Assembly (NCBI GenBank): GCA_045122895.1
Contig: JBGVIE010000029.1
Span: 1 to 11,503 of the forward strand
DNA from: RGIG1934 sp045122895
GTDB lineage: Bacteria > Bacillota > Clostridia > Lachnospirales > Lachnospiraceae
Direction: 5' to 3'
Length of the DNA stretch: 11,503 bases
Shown here: in pieces, positions 1-7,228 of the stretch
How positions within the stretch are numbered: position 1 is the first letter of the stretch
Layout of the letters: each line of letters opens with the position of its first letter
Notes under the pieces: generated by a model
The model's input: the letters and a program-made list of their open reading frames with translations, nothing else
What the model was told of the DNA's origin: nothing
Databases searched by the model: none
Translations under genes and position numbers: made by a program

Positions 1-753
1 ATTAGCCTTCTTTAATTCAGAGATGGTCGTTTCAAGTTTTTCTGACATATTGTTCATCCTGCCGCCCAAAACACCAATCTCATCCTGACTTTTACCTTTA
101 TATTTTGCTGTAAAATCAAGATTGGCCATCTTCTCAGATAAATCAGCAAGTTCCAGAATCGGCTTTGTAAAGAACCTGGCTATGACATACATAATTCCAA
201 GACTTATAATAGTAATCACGGCACTTATTATAATGAAAAACTTATTATAAACACTTATGCTTTCCTTAATACTCTCAATAGCCATTCGCATAATAAATCT
301 ATTGCCATTATCTAAGAATCCGTATATCTCAAGAAATTGCTCATTTCCTTTTCCTTTATCTAAATACTTTTGAATTACGTATGTATTTGTCTCTTTTATC
401 AGTTTACATTCCTCATTAGAGTCAGCACCAAAAAAAGCCATGGCAAGTCGTCTTTTTAATATCATTTCATTTCCGGTTCTTATTAATTCTTCTTCATTTT
501 CGCCAATGATAAGCAAAGAAATGCCGTATTTCTCACACTTGTTATATATGGAATATGCAGTTTCCAGAGTAAGTTCTTCGTCTTTTCCATTCAATTTGTT
601 AATTGATTCATAAGTTTTAAATAAATCATCAGTCTTAGACTTGACATAATAGTCCTCAAGAAACACAGAGTTAATAATTAAATAGGAAACACAAATACTC
701 GCAACAATAATACCCAGAATCAAGGTCAATTTAAGTCTGATAGAACGCTTCAT
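1..753 (-). CDS. Sensor histidine kinase, N-terminal part (cut by window edge)
   Basis: The reading frame opens at ATG 753 and runs without a stop to base 1, giving 251 residues (MKRSIRLKLTLILG...). A first membrane segment lies at about residues 9-30. An extracytoplasmic region of about 140 residues with no family I recognise follows. A second membrane segment spans about 172-191 (FFIIISAVITIISLGIMYVI). After it comes a HAMP linker from about 192 to 245, with the hallmark pattern ARFFTKPILELADLSEKMA and the DEIG motif. The dimerisation helix with the phospho-accepting histidine and the ATPase domain lie beyond the window. The start is 4 bases after the stop of the response regulator gene, and AGGTGATG inside that gene's end serves as ribosome site. 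The two therefore form a regulator-kinase pair. The HAMP plus two-helix layout could also fit a chemoreceptor, but the adjacent regulator makes a kinase far more likely. The stimulus cannot be told. Confidence 0.9.
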   Translation of the reverse strand, partial: MKRSIRLKLTLILGIIVASICVSYLIINSVFLEDYYVKSKTDDLFKTYESINKLNGKDEELTLETAYSIYNKCEKYGISLLIIGENEEELIRTGNEMILKRRLAMAFFGADSNEECKLIKETNTYVIQKYLDKGKGNEQFLEIYGFLDNGNRFIMRMAIESIKESISVYNKFFIIISAVITIISLGIMYVIARFFTKPILELADLSEKMANLDFTAKYKGKSQDEIGVLGGRMNNMSEKLETTISELKKAN

Positions 754-757
754 TTTA

Positions 758-1435
758 TTACATCACCTCATATTTATATCCGGTTCCCCATATCGTCTTA
801 ATATAATTACCTGCTACATCCCCAAGCTTGCTCCTTACTTTTTTTACATGGGTATCAACCGTCCTGGCATCACCATAATAATCAAAATCCCACACACTGT
901 TCAATATTTTTTCTCTTGAAAGTGCAATTCCCTCATTAGAAATAAAATATTCAAGCAGTTCAAATTCTTTGTGGCTTAAAATCACATCCTCGCCATCTAC
1001 TTTTACCGAATGTGCAGATTTATTAAATTCAATTATTCCCGAATTAATAGTTTCCTCTGCCATCTTATTACTTCGCCTGAGAAGCGCGTCAATTCTTGCC
1101 ACCAAAATCTTTGGGCTGAATGGCTTAGATATATATTCATCTGCCCCCAGTTCAAAACCCTTTAATTCATCTTCTTCCTCTGCCTTTGCGGTAAGCATAA
1201 TAACAGGTACGTTAGAAAACTTTCTAATCTCTTTAATGGTCTCCCTTCCATCCATTCTCGGCATCATCACATCAAGAATTATCAATGATATATCTTTATT
1301 TTCTACAAATAATTCAATCGCTTCTTCTCCGTCGCAGGCTTCTATTACTTCATAGTTTTTCTTAATCAAAAAATCCTTAACTAATTTGCGCATTCTTGCT
1401 TCATCATCAACTACTAATATCTTCAAACTATTCAT
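758..1435 (-). CDS. OmpR/PhoB-family DNA-binding response regulator
   Basis: This is a two-domain response regulator. The receiver domain spans about residues 3-115 and has the acidic pair in VVDDE, the phosphorylated aspartate in LIILDVMMPRMDG (D55), the conserved threonine in VIMLTAK and the lysine in YISKPFSP. The winged-helix DNA-binding domain spans about 130-225, with the recognition helix RTVDTHVKKVRSKLG and the closing hairpin IWGTGYKY. I chose ATG 1435 (225 residues) because GGAG sits 8 bases upstream. The in-frame ATG at 1453 has no ribosome site and would add six residues (MDGDGF) in front of the usual MNSLKILVVDDE start. The gene is immediately followed by the sensor kinase, its expected phosphodonor. 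A promoter candidate lies just upstream at 1462-1490. Regulatory targets cannot be told from the window. Family assignment is very secure; a specific symbol would be a guess. Confidence 0.97.
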   Translation of the reverse strand: MNSLKILVVDDEARMRKLVKDFLIKKNYEVIEACDGEEAIELFVENKDISLIILDVMMPRMDGRETIKEIRKFSNVPVIMLTAKAEEEDELKGFELGADEYISKPFSPKILVARIDALLRRSNKMAEETINSGIIEFNKSAHSVKVDGEDVILSHKEFELLEYFISNEGIALSREKILNSVWDFDYYGDARTVDTHVKKVRSKLGDVAGNYIKTIWGTGYKYEVM

Positions 1436-1461
1436 AAATCCATCTCCATCCATATTTTGTT

Positions 1462-1490
1462 AGTATTATTTTCTTACACAAAAGTGTCTA
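1462..1490 (-). promoter_or_regulatory. Candidate promoter of the response regulator-kinase operon
   Basis: On the minus strand, TAGACA (1485-1490; five of six matches to TTGACA) is followed after 17 bases by AATACT (1462-1467; four of six matches to TATAAT). It lies in the 54-72 base gap between the hydrolase stop and the regulator start. A short palindrome ACACAAAAGTGT (1476-1487) overlaps the -35 box and spacer and could be an operator. There is no clear terminator behind the hydrolase gene, so read-through into this operon is also possible. Confidence 0.5.
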
Positions 1491-1507
1491 ATCTGTGAAA
1501 AACATAA

Positions 1508-2401
1508 TTAATCTTCCTGTGTACAGCTAACACTAATATCACTTCCGTCCGTCTTAACGATAATATCACCCGACAGGTCTGTTCTATATATTTGGGCACC
1601 ACAGGCATCCAGTCTTTTTAAAACTTTTTTGGTAGGATGACCATAGTCATTATCAATTCCACAGCTAATAATTGCCTTTTGAGGGCTGACTTTTTCTAAA
1701 AACTCAGATGTTGAGGATGACGAACTGCCATGATGACTAACTATCAAAACGTCAGAATCTATGTCTACTTCATTATCAACCATATCTATTTCACTTCTAT
1801 ACGTGGCATCACCACATATAAGTACTGATCTGTTTTTATATGACACCTTAAAACCAAGGCTATAATCATTTTCATTCTGGTATTCCTTTGCAACAGGACA
1901 TACACAAGTAAGCGTTGCCCCTCCAAGTCTAATCTCTTCATTCAGTTCCGGTTGTCTCTTTTTTATTTTTCTAAGCTTTATAACATTAATGAAAGACTTA
2001 TATATTTTTGTATCTGCTTCATAATCAGGAGCTAATATTTCTCCTATATCAAAATTGTAAACAACACTCATAAGCCCATATATATGATCTATATCATAGT
2101 GCGTAACAATTAGGTAATCCAATTTTTCAACTCCTTGTGCTTTAAGATATTCAACCACCTTGCTTCCACTACCTTTATCTCCGCCATCTATGAGTGCAAA
2201 TTTGTTATCACATTCAATAAATGCAGAACTTCCCTGTCCTACGTCTATAATATGAAATTCTAATTCTCCTGTATAATTTTGTCTGTTGTCTAATGATATT
2301 TTCCCAAACCAAAAAGCAGATACAAGTATTAACAGGAAATAAAGTAAACCTAATATTCTTTTTTTATATTTCTTTTTATCTCTAAAATACATTTTATTCA
2401 T
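1508..2401 (-). CDS. Membrane-anchored ComEC-like metallo-beta-lactamase-fold hydrolase
   Basis: The protein resembles the detached metallo-beta-lactamase domain of the DNA-uptake protein ComEC/Rec2. From ATG 2401 (297 residues) it has a very basic N-terminus (KKKYKKR), one membrane segment at about 16-34, then the hydrolase domain from about 45. Family motifs seen: DVGQGSS, LIDGGDKG, the metal-binding THYDIDH (about 100-106), ICGDATY, SHHGS (222-226) and GHP (254-256). Metal ligands appear complete, so it should be an active hydrolase, plausibly a nuclease or phosphodiesterase. The basic N-terminus before a single helix predicts a catalytic domain outside the membrane. Start choice: an in-frame TTG at 2413 lacks a ribosome site; GTGGAG lies 4 bases before ATG 2401 and 13 before ATG 2392, so both ATGs remain possible. 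The gene overlaps the end of the small upstream gene, indicating translational coupling. The ComEC channel domain is absent, so competence is not implied. Substrate unknown. Confidence 0.9.
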   Translation of the reverse strand: MNKMYFRDKKKYKKRILGLLYFLLILVSAFWFGKISLDNRQNYTGELEFHIIDVGQGSSAFIECDNKFALIDGGDKGSGSKVVEYLKAQGVEKLDYLIVTHYDIDHIYGLMSVVYNFDIGEILAPDYEADTKIYKSFINVIKLRKIKKRQPELNEEIRLGGATLTCVCPVAKEYQNENDYSLGFKVSYKNRSVLICGDATYRSEIDMVDNEVDIDSDVLIVSHHGSSSSSTSEFLEKVSPQKAIISCGIDNDYGHPTKKVLKRLDACGAQIYRTDLSGDIIVKTDGSDISVSCTQED

Positions 2402-2624
2402 CAAACTCCACAACTACATAATAACCCTTTTCCGTTTCCTTTATATCTTTTACTATACCTTTTTCAGATGAAAGTCTTTCTCTGAATGGGTAATTAGCCG
2501 ACATGGCAACAGCCGGTTCAACCACATAATAATAACTATATGGCAGTCTTCCTTCTCTTATTTCCACCTCTTGTCCTATTTCAACAAGACCTGTTCTTTC
2601 CATTTTAAATTCCATTTCTCTCAT
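2394..2624 (-). CDS. Small hypothetical protein coupled to the ComEC-like hydrolase
   Basis: This 76-residue protein (MREMEFKMERTGLVEIG...) has no family I can name. It is soluble with no membrane segment. The pattern looks like a small all-beta fold of KOW or SH3 type: IGQEVEIREGRLPY, then YYYVVEPAVAMSANYPFRER, then GIVKDIKETEKGYYVVVEFDE. I chose ATG 2624 because GGAG stands 7 bases upstream. A longer frame from ATG 2654 has no ribosome site. Its stop lies inside the start region of the hydrolase gene, so the two are almost certainly co-translated. Stand-alone ComEC-like hydrolases are sometimes paired with DUF3006-type small proteins, but this sequence does not clearly match that family, so function is left open. 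That it is a real gene is supported by the ribosome site, the coupling and the ordered protein pattern. Confidence 0.75.
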   Translation of the reverse strand: MREMEFKMERTGLVEIGQEVEIREGRLPYSYYYVVEPAVAMSANYPFRERLSSEKGIVKDIKETEKGYYVVVEFDE

Positions 2625-2663
2625 ACTTTCACTCCAATTTTCATATTGCGACATAATTAGTCA

Positions 2664-2692
2664 TTGACATATTTATAAATATAGTTTATATT
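2664..2692 (+). promoter_or_regulatory. Promoter of ssrA (tmRNA)
   Basis: On the plus strand a perfect TTGACA -35 box (2664-2669) is followed by a 17-base spacer and TATATT (2687-2692; five of six matches to TATAAT). Transcription should start near 2699, leaving a 5' leader of about 47 bases to be removed by RNase P before the mature tmRNA end at 2746. The same AT-rich stretch must also hold the divergent promoter for the small gene and hydrolase, but I find no convincing boxes for it. Confidence 0.8.
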
Positions 2693-2745
2693 GATACTTA
2701 CCTAAATTAAAACTTGCAGATTTTGCAGTTATTCCCTATCAATTA

Positions 2746-3100
2746 GGGGTTGTACTGGTTTCGACGGGGTTTTAGAAGTTAGGGAAGCCACTGGCGGATC
2801 GGAACCGCCTACTAATCCGAAATTAAATATAAACGCAAACGATAATTTAGCGTACGCTGCCTAGTGGCAGCTGTCGACCTTAATTAGCTCGCTGGTTAAG
2901 AGTTCGGCATCAAAAAGGCGAGGCACTTCCATTCCAAAGCTTTGAGGAATCGGAAAGAATTATGAAGCTACTAATTTCATAAGCCTGTTAGTGGGCGTAT
3001 GAAGGAGGGAATGGCAGGTTTACTGCAGATACACTGACTGTAGTGGGAGATGCCTTAATGGAAGAGATTTCGGACAGGGGTTCGATTCCCCTCAGCTCCA
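2746..3100 (+). ncRNA. ssrA: tmRNA (transfer-messenger RNA)
   Basis: This RNA acts with SmpB to release stalled ribosomes and tag the unfinished protein for proteolysis. The 5' end starts GGGGTTGTACTGGTTTCGACG, a tmRNA hallmark, and pairs with CAGCTCC near the 3' end to form a seven-pair acceptor stem with two G-U wobbles. The T arm is AGGGG-TTCGATT-CCCCT. The discriminator is A3100 and the CCA end is not encoded. Pseudoknot 1 is visible ahead of the tag: GGCGG pairs with CCGCC (about 2793-2809), and its loop can pair with the following ATCCGA. The tag frame lies at 2835-2864. Its stop codon sits in the loop of the next helix, GCTGCC-TAGT-GGCAGC. The length of 355 bases is usual for one-piece tmRNA. 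It runs convergent to smpB and the cyclase gene and shares their terminator. Confidence 0.98.
2835..2864 (+). other. tmRNA proteolysis-tag reading frame (ANDNLAYAA)
   Basis: Translation should resume at GCA 2835 and read GCA AAC GAT AAT TTA GCG TAC GCT GCC TAG. The encoded tag is A-N-D-N-L-A-Y-A-A, nine residues, with the charging alanine of tmRNA added in front of it. The AND start and the hydrophobic ending with AA are typical of tags recognised by ClpXP-type proteases. The resume codon follows an A-rich stretch, as expected. Confidence 0.9.
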
Positions 3101-3107
3101 CTTTTCA

Positions 3108-3140
3108 TAAAAAAGAGTTCTAAATAAGAACTCTTTTTTA
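3108..3140. terminator. Bidirectional terminator shared by ssrA and the cyclase operon
   Basis: An inverted repeat AAAAAAGAGTTC (3109-3120), loop of seven, GAACTCTTTTTT (3128-3139) gives a stem with a T-run on either strand. It lies 8 bases after the mature tmRNA end. On the minus strand it begins directly behind the stop codon of the diguanylate cyclase gene. It therefore can terminate both convergent transcripts. Confidence 0.9.
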
Positions 3141-4586
3141 TTATATTTTTTCTGCTTTTATCATCGCCTTATATTCATACATCTTTTTATCCGCTTCCTT
3201 ATACAATTCATCAACAGATACAACGTATGACCTCACTGCACTTCTTATTGCAAATCCATAAGAAGGTGAAAGTTTGTACTTCACATTTTCTCTGTTATTA
3301 AGTTCCTCTATCTTATGCTTCATATCAGATTCGGAACTTTCAAATTTCTTTGTTACATCACCAGACAAAATGGCAATAAATTCATCGCCACCCATTCTTC
3401 CAACAAATCCCTTTCGTCCAAATGACGAATCTAAAACCTTAGCAAAATCTTTTAACGCCTCGTCTCCAACATCATGCCCAAGATTATCATTGATTTTCTT
3501 GAAATCATTCAAATCAAAACTAACCAGCATAACATCCTCTTTTCTTATAGTTTCAACCTTATCAAGAGCCATATTACATCTTGCCCTGTTCGCAACACCT
3601 GTCAAAGGATCACTAAATAATCTCTTTTCTCTAATAATCATCCTTACAAAATTATTTATAATAAATGCCAAAAGCAATAACAGGAGAGCCATTACAAAAT
3701 ATTGGGTTCTTACCAGATTATCCAATTGATTCATAATTTCCTGCGTATTATGAATAATACATACTTTCCATCCACTATAATCAACAGTTGCTGTTGATAC
3801 TATATATTTTTTGCCATATTTAAGCTCAAATTCCTTCGATTCAGCTTTATCAATTCCTTTACTCAAAACAAAATCAATAAATTCCGGATATTTTGAATAG
3901 TCATCATTAATAGTCTTGTTATCAGATACTTTCTGCATATTTTCACTGACAATATACTTGCCTTCTGAATTAATTACAAAAATCTTATCATCGCTTTCAT
4001 TCATTTTACTTATATTCTCATATAAATCTGTTAAATCGATAACTCCACACACAGTTCCTATTCTCATCTTTTCATCGTTAACATCAACATACATTCCCTG
4101 ACACAATGTTGCTCTGTTTTCTTCACTGTCTTTGTGATAAAAAGGATCTGTCACGTATTGTTCCTTAGACATAAGATTCTTAAAAAACGGCTCAGCACTT
4201 TGATCTTTAACCATATTTTCTTCATAATAGTATCCTTGTCCTGCTAATGTTACAACAAATGTAGACTTAAATCCCATTCCCTTTGAATTCGACATCATAA
4301 ACTTTTTCTGACTGTCATAATTCATAGATCTCACATCAGAAATAGTAGAAACATATTTTAATAAGTCAAATTTACTTTCAAATAATCTGCCTATATCAGT
4401 TGCGCATTGAGCAGCTTTGCTTTCAACGCCATCATGTCCACTCTGTATTATTGTATTAGACATATCGCGAGTTAAACTTTTAGACATAAAATACATTGAA
4501 ACAATTGCAATCACTACTATTGTCCAACCAGCAAAGTCCCTAATACCTATTCTTATTGAATTATTTGGTTTAGAATTTTTCACCAC
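3141..4586 (-). CDS. Membrane-bound diguanylate cyclase with periplasmic sensor region
   Basis: The protein (481 residues) should make cyclic di-GMP from two GTP. A membrane segment lies at about 20-37. An extracytoplasmic region follows at about 38-290, whose YVTDPFYHKDSEE and VINSEGKYIVSEN stretches suggest a double Cache ligand-sensing domain. The second membrane segment is at about 293-313 and the GGDEF domain at about 325-478. The catalytic domain keeps DPLTGVANRARC, FDLNDFKKINDNLGHDVGD and the intact signature GGDEF (399-403), so it should be active. The product-inhibition I-site RxxD is absent: GRKG occupies that place. The start is GTG 4586 with GGAGG 4 bases upstream; the next codon, GTG 4583, is equally possible by spacing (7 bases). 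It begins 12 bases after the smpB stop, so it is co-transcribed with rnr and smpB, and ends at the terminator shared with ssrA. The ligand is unknown; no c-di-GMP effector is seen nearby. Confidence 0.95.
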   Translation of the reverse strand: MVKNSKPNNSIRIGIRDFAGWTIVVIAIVSMYFMSKSLTRDMSNTIIQSGHDGVESKAAQCATDIGRLFESKFDLLKYVSTISDVRSMNYDSQKKFMMSNSKGMGFKSTFVVTLAGQGYYYEENMVKDQSAEPFFKNLMSKEQYVTDPFYHKDSEENRATLCQGMYVDVNDEKMRIGTVCGVIDLTDLYENISKMNESDDKIFVINSEGKYIVSENMQKVSDNKTINDDYSKYPEFIDFVLSKGIDKAESKEFELKYGKKYIVSTATVDYSGWKVCIIHNTQEIMNQLDNLVRTQYFVMALLLLLLAFIINNFVRMIIREKRLFSDPLTGVANRARCNMALDKVETIRKEDVMLVSFDLNDFKKINDNLGHDVGDEALKDFAKVLDSSFGRKGFVGRMGGDEFIAILSGDVTKKFESSESDMKHKIEELNNRENVKYKLSPSYGFAIRSAVRSYVVSVDELYKEADKKMYEYKAMIKAEKI

Positions 4587-4598
4587 AAGTCCTCCATA

Positions 4599-5069
4599 TT
4601 ATGATAGATTCCTTATTTTGAACTCCCTCTCTGCTTCCCTTCTAATATCCTTCTTTGCAATATCAGCTCTCTTATCATACAGCTTTTTACCTTTTGCAAG
4701 TCCTATTTCGACCTTTACAAGACTTCCCTTAAAGTATACCTTTGTCGGGACAAGTGTATAACCTTTTTCAGACATTTTGCCTGCTATTTTATTTATCTCC
4801 CCTTTGTGAAGCAAAAGCTTCTTAATCCTTAATGGATCCTTATTAAAAATATTGCCTTTCTCATAAGGGCTTATATGCATATTGTATATAAAGACCTCCG
4901 CGCCTTCAACTCTTACAAATGACTCTTTGATACTGCATTTACCCATTCTCAAAGACTTAACCTCTGTGCCATGAAGGCAAATGCCTGTCTCATATGTGTC
5001 TTCTATAAAATAATCATGATAAGCTTTTTTGTTATTGGCAATTAATTTATACGATTCTTTACTGCTCAT
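4599..5069 (-). CDS. smpB: SsrA-binding protein SmpB
   Basis: SmpB binds the tRNA-like part of tmRNA, brings it to stalled ribosomes and mimics the missing codon-anticodon half. From ATG 5069 it has 156 residues, the usual family length. Conserved stretches are KAYHDYFIEDTYETGI, GTEVKSLR (34-41), the IYNMHISPYE strand, and the C-terminal GLAKGKKLYDKRADIAKKD (123-141). The basic tail that follows enters the empty mRNA channel. I prefer ATG 5069, which has purine-rich GGAAGAGAG upstream; an in-frame ATG at 5087 would add MRKRVK and has no ribosome site. The gene overlaps the end of rnr by 11 bases and the RNA partner gene ssrA lies 1.5 kb away on the other strand, with only the cyclase gene between. 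Identification is secure. Confidence 0.98.
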   Translation of the reverse strand: MSSKESYKLIANNKKAYHDYFIEDTYETGICLHGTEVKSLRMGKCSIKESFVRVEGAEVFIYNMHISPYEKGNIFNKDPLRIKKLLLHKGEINKIAGKMSEKGYTLVPTKVYFKGSLVKVEIGLAKGKKLYDKRADIAKKDIRREAEREFKIRNLS

Positions 5070-7203
5070 TTTCACTCTCTTCCTCATACAATTCGAAATC
5101 TATTTGTCGCTGTAATCTGTCTGTTCCCGTCACAACGATTTTAACCTTTTGTCCTAATCTGAATGTTCTCTTTGTAGTCTCACCCACAAGCTCATAGTGT
5201 TCTTCATCATAATAATAATAGTCATCTTTGATATTAGTTATTCGAATCATACCCTCAACTGTGTTAGGCAATTCTACATACATTCCCCAATTAGTTATGC
5301 TCGAAACAACGCCATCAAACACTTCACCTTCGTGCTTTTCCATATATTCAACCATTTTAAGCTTATCAGTATCTCTTTCAGCCTCATCAGCCCGTCTCTC
5401 TGCGCTACTGCTCTGTTCAGCTATGCCTGGTAATATATTCTGGTAATGCTTAATTCTCTTCTCATTAAGACCGCCTCTTAGATTTTCTTTGATTATCCTG
5501 TGAATCTGTAAATCAGGATATCTTCTGATAGGCGACGTAAAATGACAATAATACTTTGCAGACAATCCAAAATGCCCTGTGCAGGTGGTTGTATACTTAG
5601 CCTGCTTCATAGACCTTAATGTAATCCTGCTAATCATCATCTCTTCCGGAGTGCCTTCTATCTTATTAATCAGCTTCTGTATCTCTTTTGGATGAATCTC
5701 ATCCTGACCTGATTTAATAGAATATCCGAAATTGTTTATAAACATACTAAGCTTTATCATCTTCTCAGGGTCAGGTGTGTCATGTGTACGATACACAAAA
5801 GGTAATTCCTGCCAGAAGAAATCTTCAGCTATTGTCTCGTTGGCAACAAGCATAAACTCTTCAATAATTCTTGTAGCCACATTTCTCTCATACGGCTTGA
5901 TGTCAACAGGGTGTCCCTTTTCATCCAGAATTATCTTACTCTCAGGAAAATCAAAATCAATAGATCCTCTCTTCATTCTCTTCTCTCTAAGAATAGCAGC
6001 AACCTCTTCCATAAGTTCAAACATTGGAACAAGTTCTCTGTATTCGTTAGTCTCTTCCGGATTATTATCAACAAGTATCTTCTTAACACTTGTATAACTC
6101 ATTCGTCTGTCAATTCTGACAACCGTCTCAGCTATCTTGTGTCCCCTGACATTACCTTTTTTATCTATCTCCATAATGCAGCTTAACGCTAATCTGTCAA
6201 CGCCCTGATTCAAAGAGCATATCCCATTCGACAATTTGTGTGGAAGCATTGGAATAACTCTGTCAACAAGATACACACTGGTTCCTCTCTTTATAGCTTC
6301 CTTATCAAGCGGACTGCGTTCTGTTACATAATGAGAAACATCAGCGATATGGACGCCCAGTTTATAACATTCACCATCTCTTGTCAAAGAAATAGCATCA
6401 TCTAAATCTTTTGCATCCTCACCATCAATTGTAACCATTTGCCAGTCTCTTATATCAAGTCTTCCTGCATAATCCTTAGAATCTACTTCATCCGGAATGC
6501 TTTCAACCTGCTTCATCACTTCATCTGGAAACTCCATAGGAAGATTGAATCCACGAATAATAGACATTATATCTGTTCCCGGATCATTAATATGACCAAT
6601 TATCTCTGTGATAACACCTTCCGGCTTTTTGTTCTTTGAGCCATAATCAGTTATATGCACAACCACCTTGTGACCATTAACAGCCCCCTTTGTCTTCTCG
6701 GCAGGTATAAAAATATCCTTCGAAATCTTGACATTGTCAGGTACAACGAAACCGAAGCCTTTTCCTTTTTGAAAAGTTCCAACCACATCCTCATTAGAAT
6801 GTGTAAGTACTTTAACAACTTCCCCTTCTCTCCTTCTGCCATCACGACCTGTTCTTATAATAACCTGTACCAAGTCACCATTTAGTGCTCCACCGGAAAA
6901 GTTGGCAGCAATAAATATATCTTCTGCTTCGCCTTCAACCGTAACAAAACCAAATCCTCGTGAATTGCCCTCATATGTTCCAACAAGAATATTTCCAGTT
7001 GCTTTTCCGTACTTTCCTTTCTTAGAAACACTAATTGTCCCCTCTGCTAAAAGGGCATCTAACACTTCCTTAAGCTCTGCTCTGTTCTCCTTTGGTACAT
7101 TTAAAAGTATAGCAAGTTCCTTAATCTTCATAGGAACATACTCATCACTTTTAATTATATCGGTAAGAGTTTTTTTTCTCTCATTTAAAAGTTTTTCGTC
7201 CAT
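5059..7203 (-). CDS. rnr: Ribonuclease R
   Basis: RNase R is a 3'-to-5' exoribonuclease that degrades structured RNA, including the faulty mRNAs freed by trans-translation. From ATG 7203 it has 714 residues. In order: a winged-helix-like region (about 5-65); two cold-shock domains (GNSRGFGFVTVEG near 80 and KGKGFGFVVPD near 146); the RNB catalytic domain (about 250-577) with the metal-binding aspartates in DGEDAKDLDDAIS (263-269 core) and FTSPIRRYPDL (555-565); and an S1 RNA-binding domain (about 625-707). The catalytic residues look intact. The tail is short and acidic, ending EEESENEQ, unlike the lysine-rich tail of the E. coli enzyme. ATG 7203 is chosen because AAGGTG lies 6 bases upstream; a TTG at 7227 has no such site. 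It is first in the operon with smpB and the cyclase gene. Confidence 0.97.
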   Translation of the reverse strand: MDEKLLNERKKTLTDIIKSDEYVPMKIKELAILLNVPKENRAELKEVLDALLAEGTISVSKKGKYGKATGNILVGTYEGNSRGFGFVTVEGEAEDIFIAANFSGGALNGDLVQVIIRTGRDGRRREGEVVKVLTHSNEDVVGTFQKGKGFGFVVPDNVKISKDIFIPAEKTKGAVNGHKVVVHITDYGSKNKKPEGVITEIIGHINDPGTDIMSIIRGFNLPMEFPDEVMKQVESIPDEVDSKDYAGRLDIRDWQMVTIDGEDAKDLDDAISLTRDGECYKLGVHIADVSHYVTERSPLDKEAIKRGTSVYLVDRVIPMLPHKLSNGICSLNQGVDRLALSCIMEIDKKGNVRGHKIAETVVRIDRRMSYTSVKKILVDNNPEETNEYRELVPMFELMEEVAAILREKRMKRGSIDFDFPESKIILDEKGHPVDIKPYERNVATRIIEEFMLVANETIAEDFFWQELPFVYRTHDTPDPEKMIKLSMFINNFGYSIKSGQDEIHPKEIQKLINKIEGTPEEMMISRITLRSMKQAKYTTTCTGHFGLSAKYYCHFTSPIRRYPDLQIHRIIKENLRGGLNEKRIKHYQNILPGIAEQSSSAERRADEAERDTDKLKMVEYMEKHEGEVFDGVVSSITNWGMYVELPNTVEGMIRITNIKDDYYYYDEEHYELVGETTKRTFRLGQKVKIVVTGTDRLQRQIDFELYEEESENEQ

Positions 7204-7228
7204 ATATATCACCTTACCTTTCAACAAA

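Noticed and set aside
1508..2401. Natural-competence gene comEC
   Set aside because: Only the metallo-beta-lactamase part is present, with one membrane helix and no channel domain; no other competence genes are near.
3274..3729. Open plus-strand frame of 151 codons opposite the cyclase gene
   Set aside because: It is antisense to the intact GGDEF domain, its product has no ordered family pattern and I see no ribosome site; it is a shadow of the real gene.
4417..4761. Open plus-strand frame of 114 codons spanning the smpB-cyclase junction
   Set aside because: It is antisense to two well-identified genes and has no recognisable motif.
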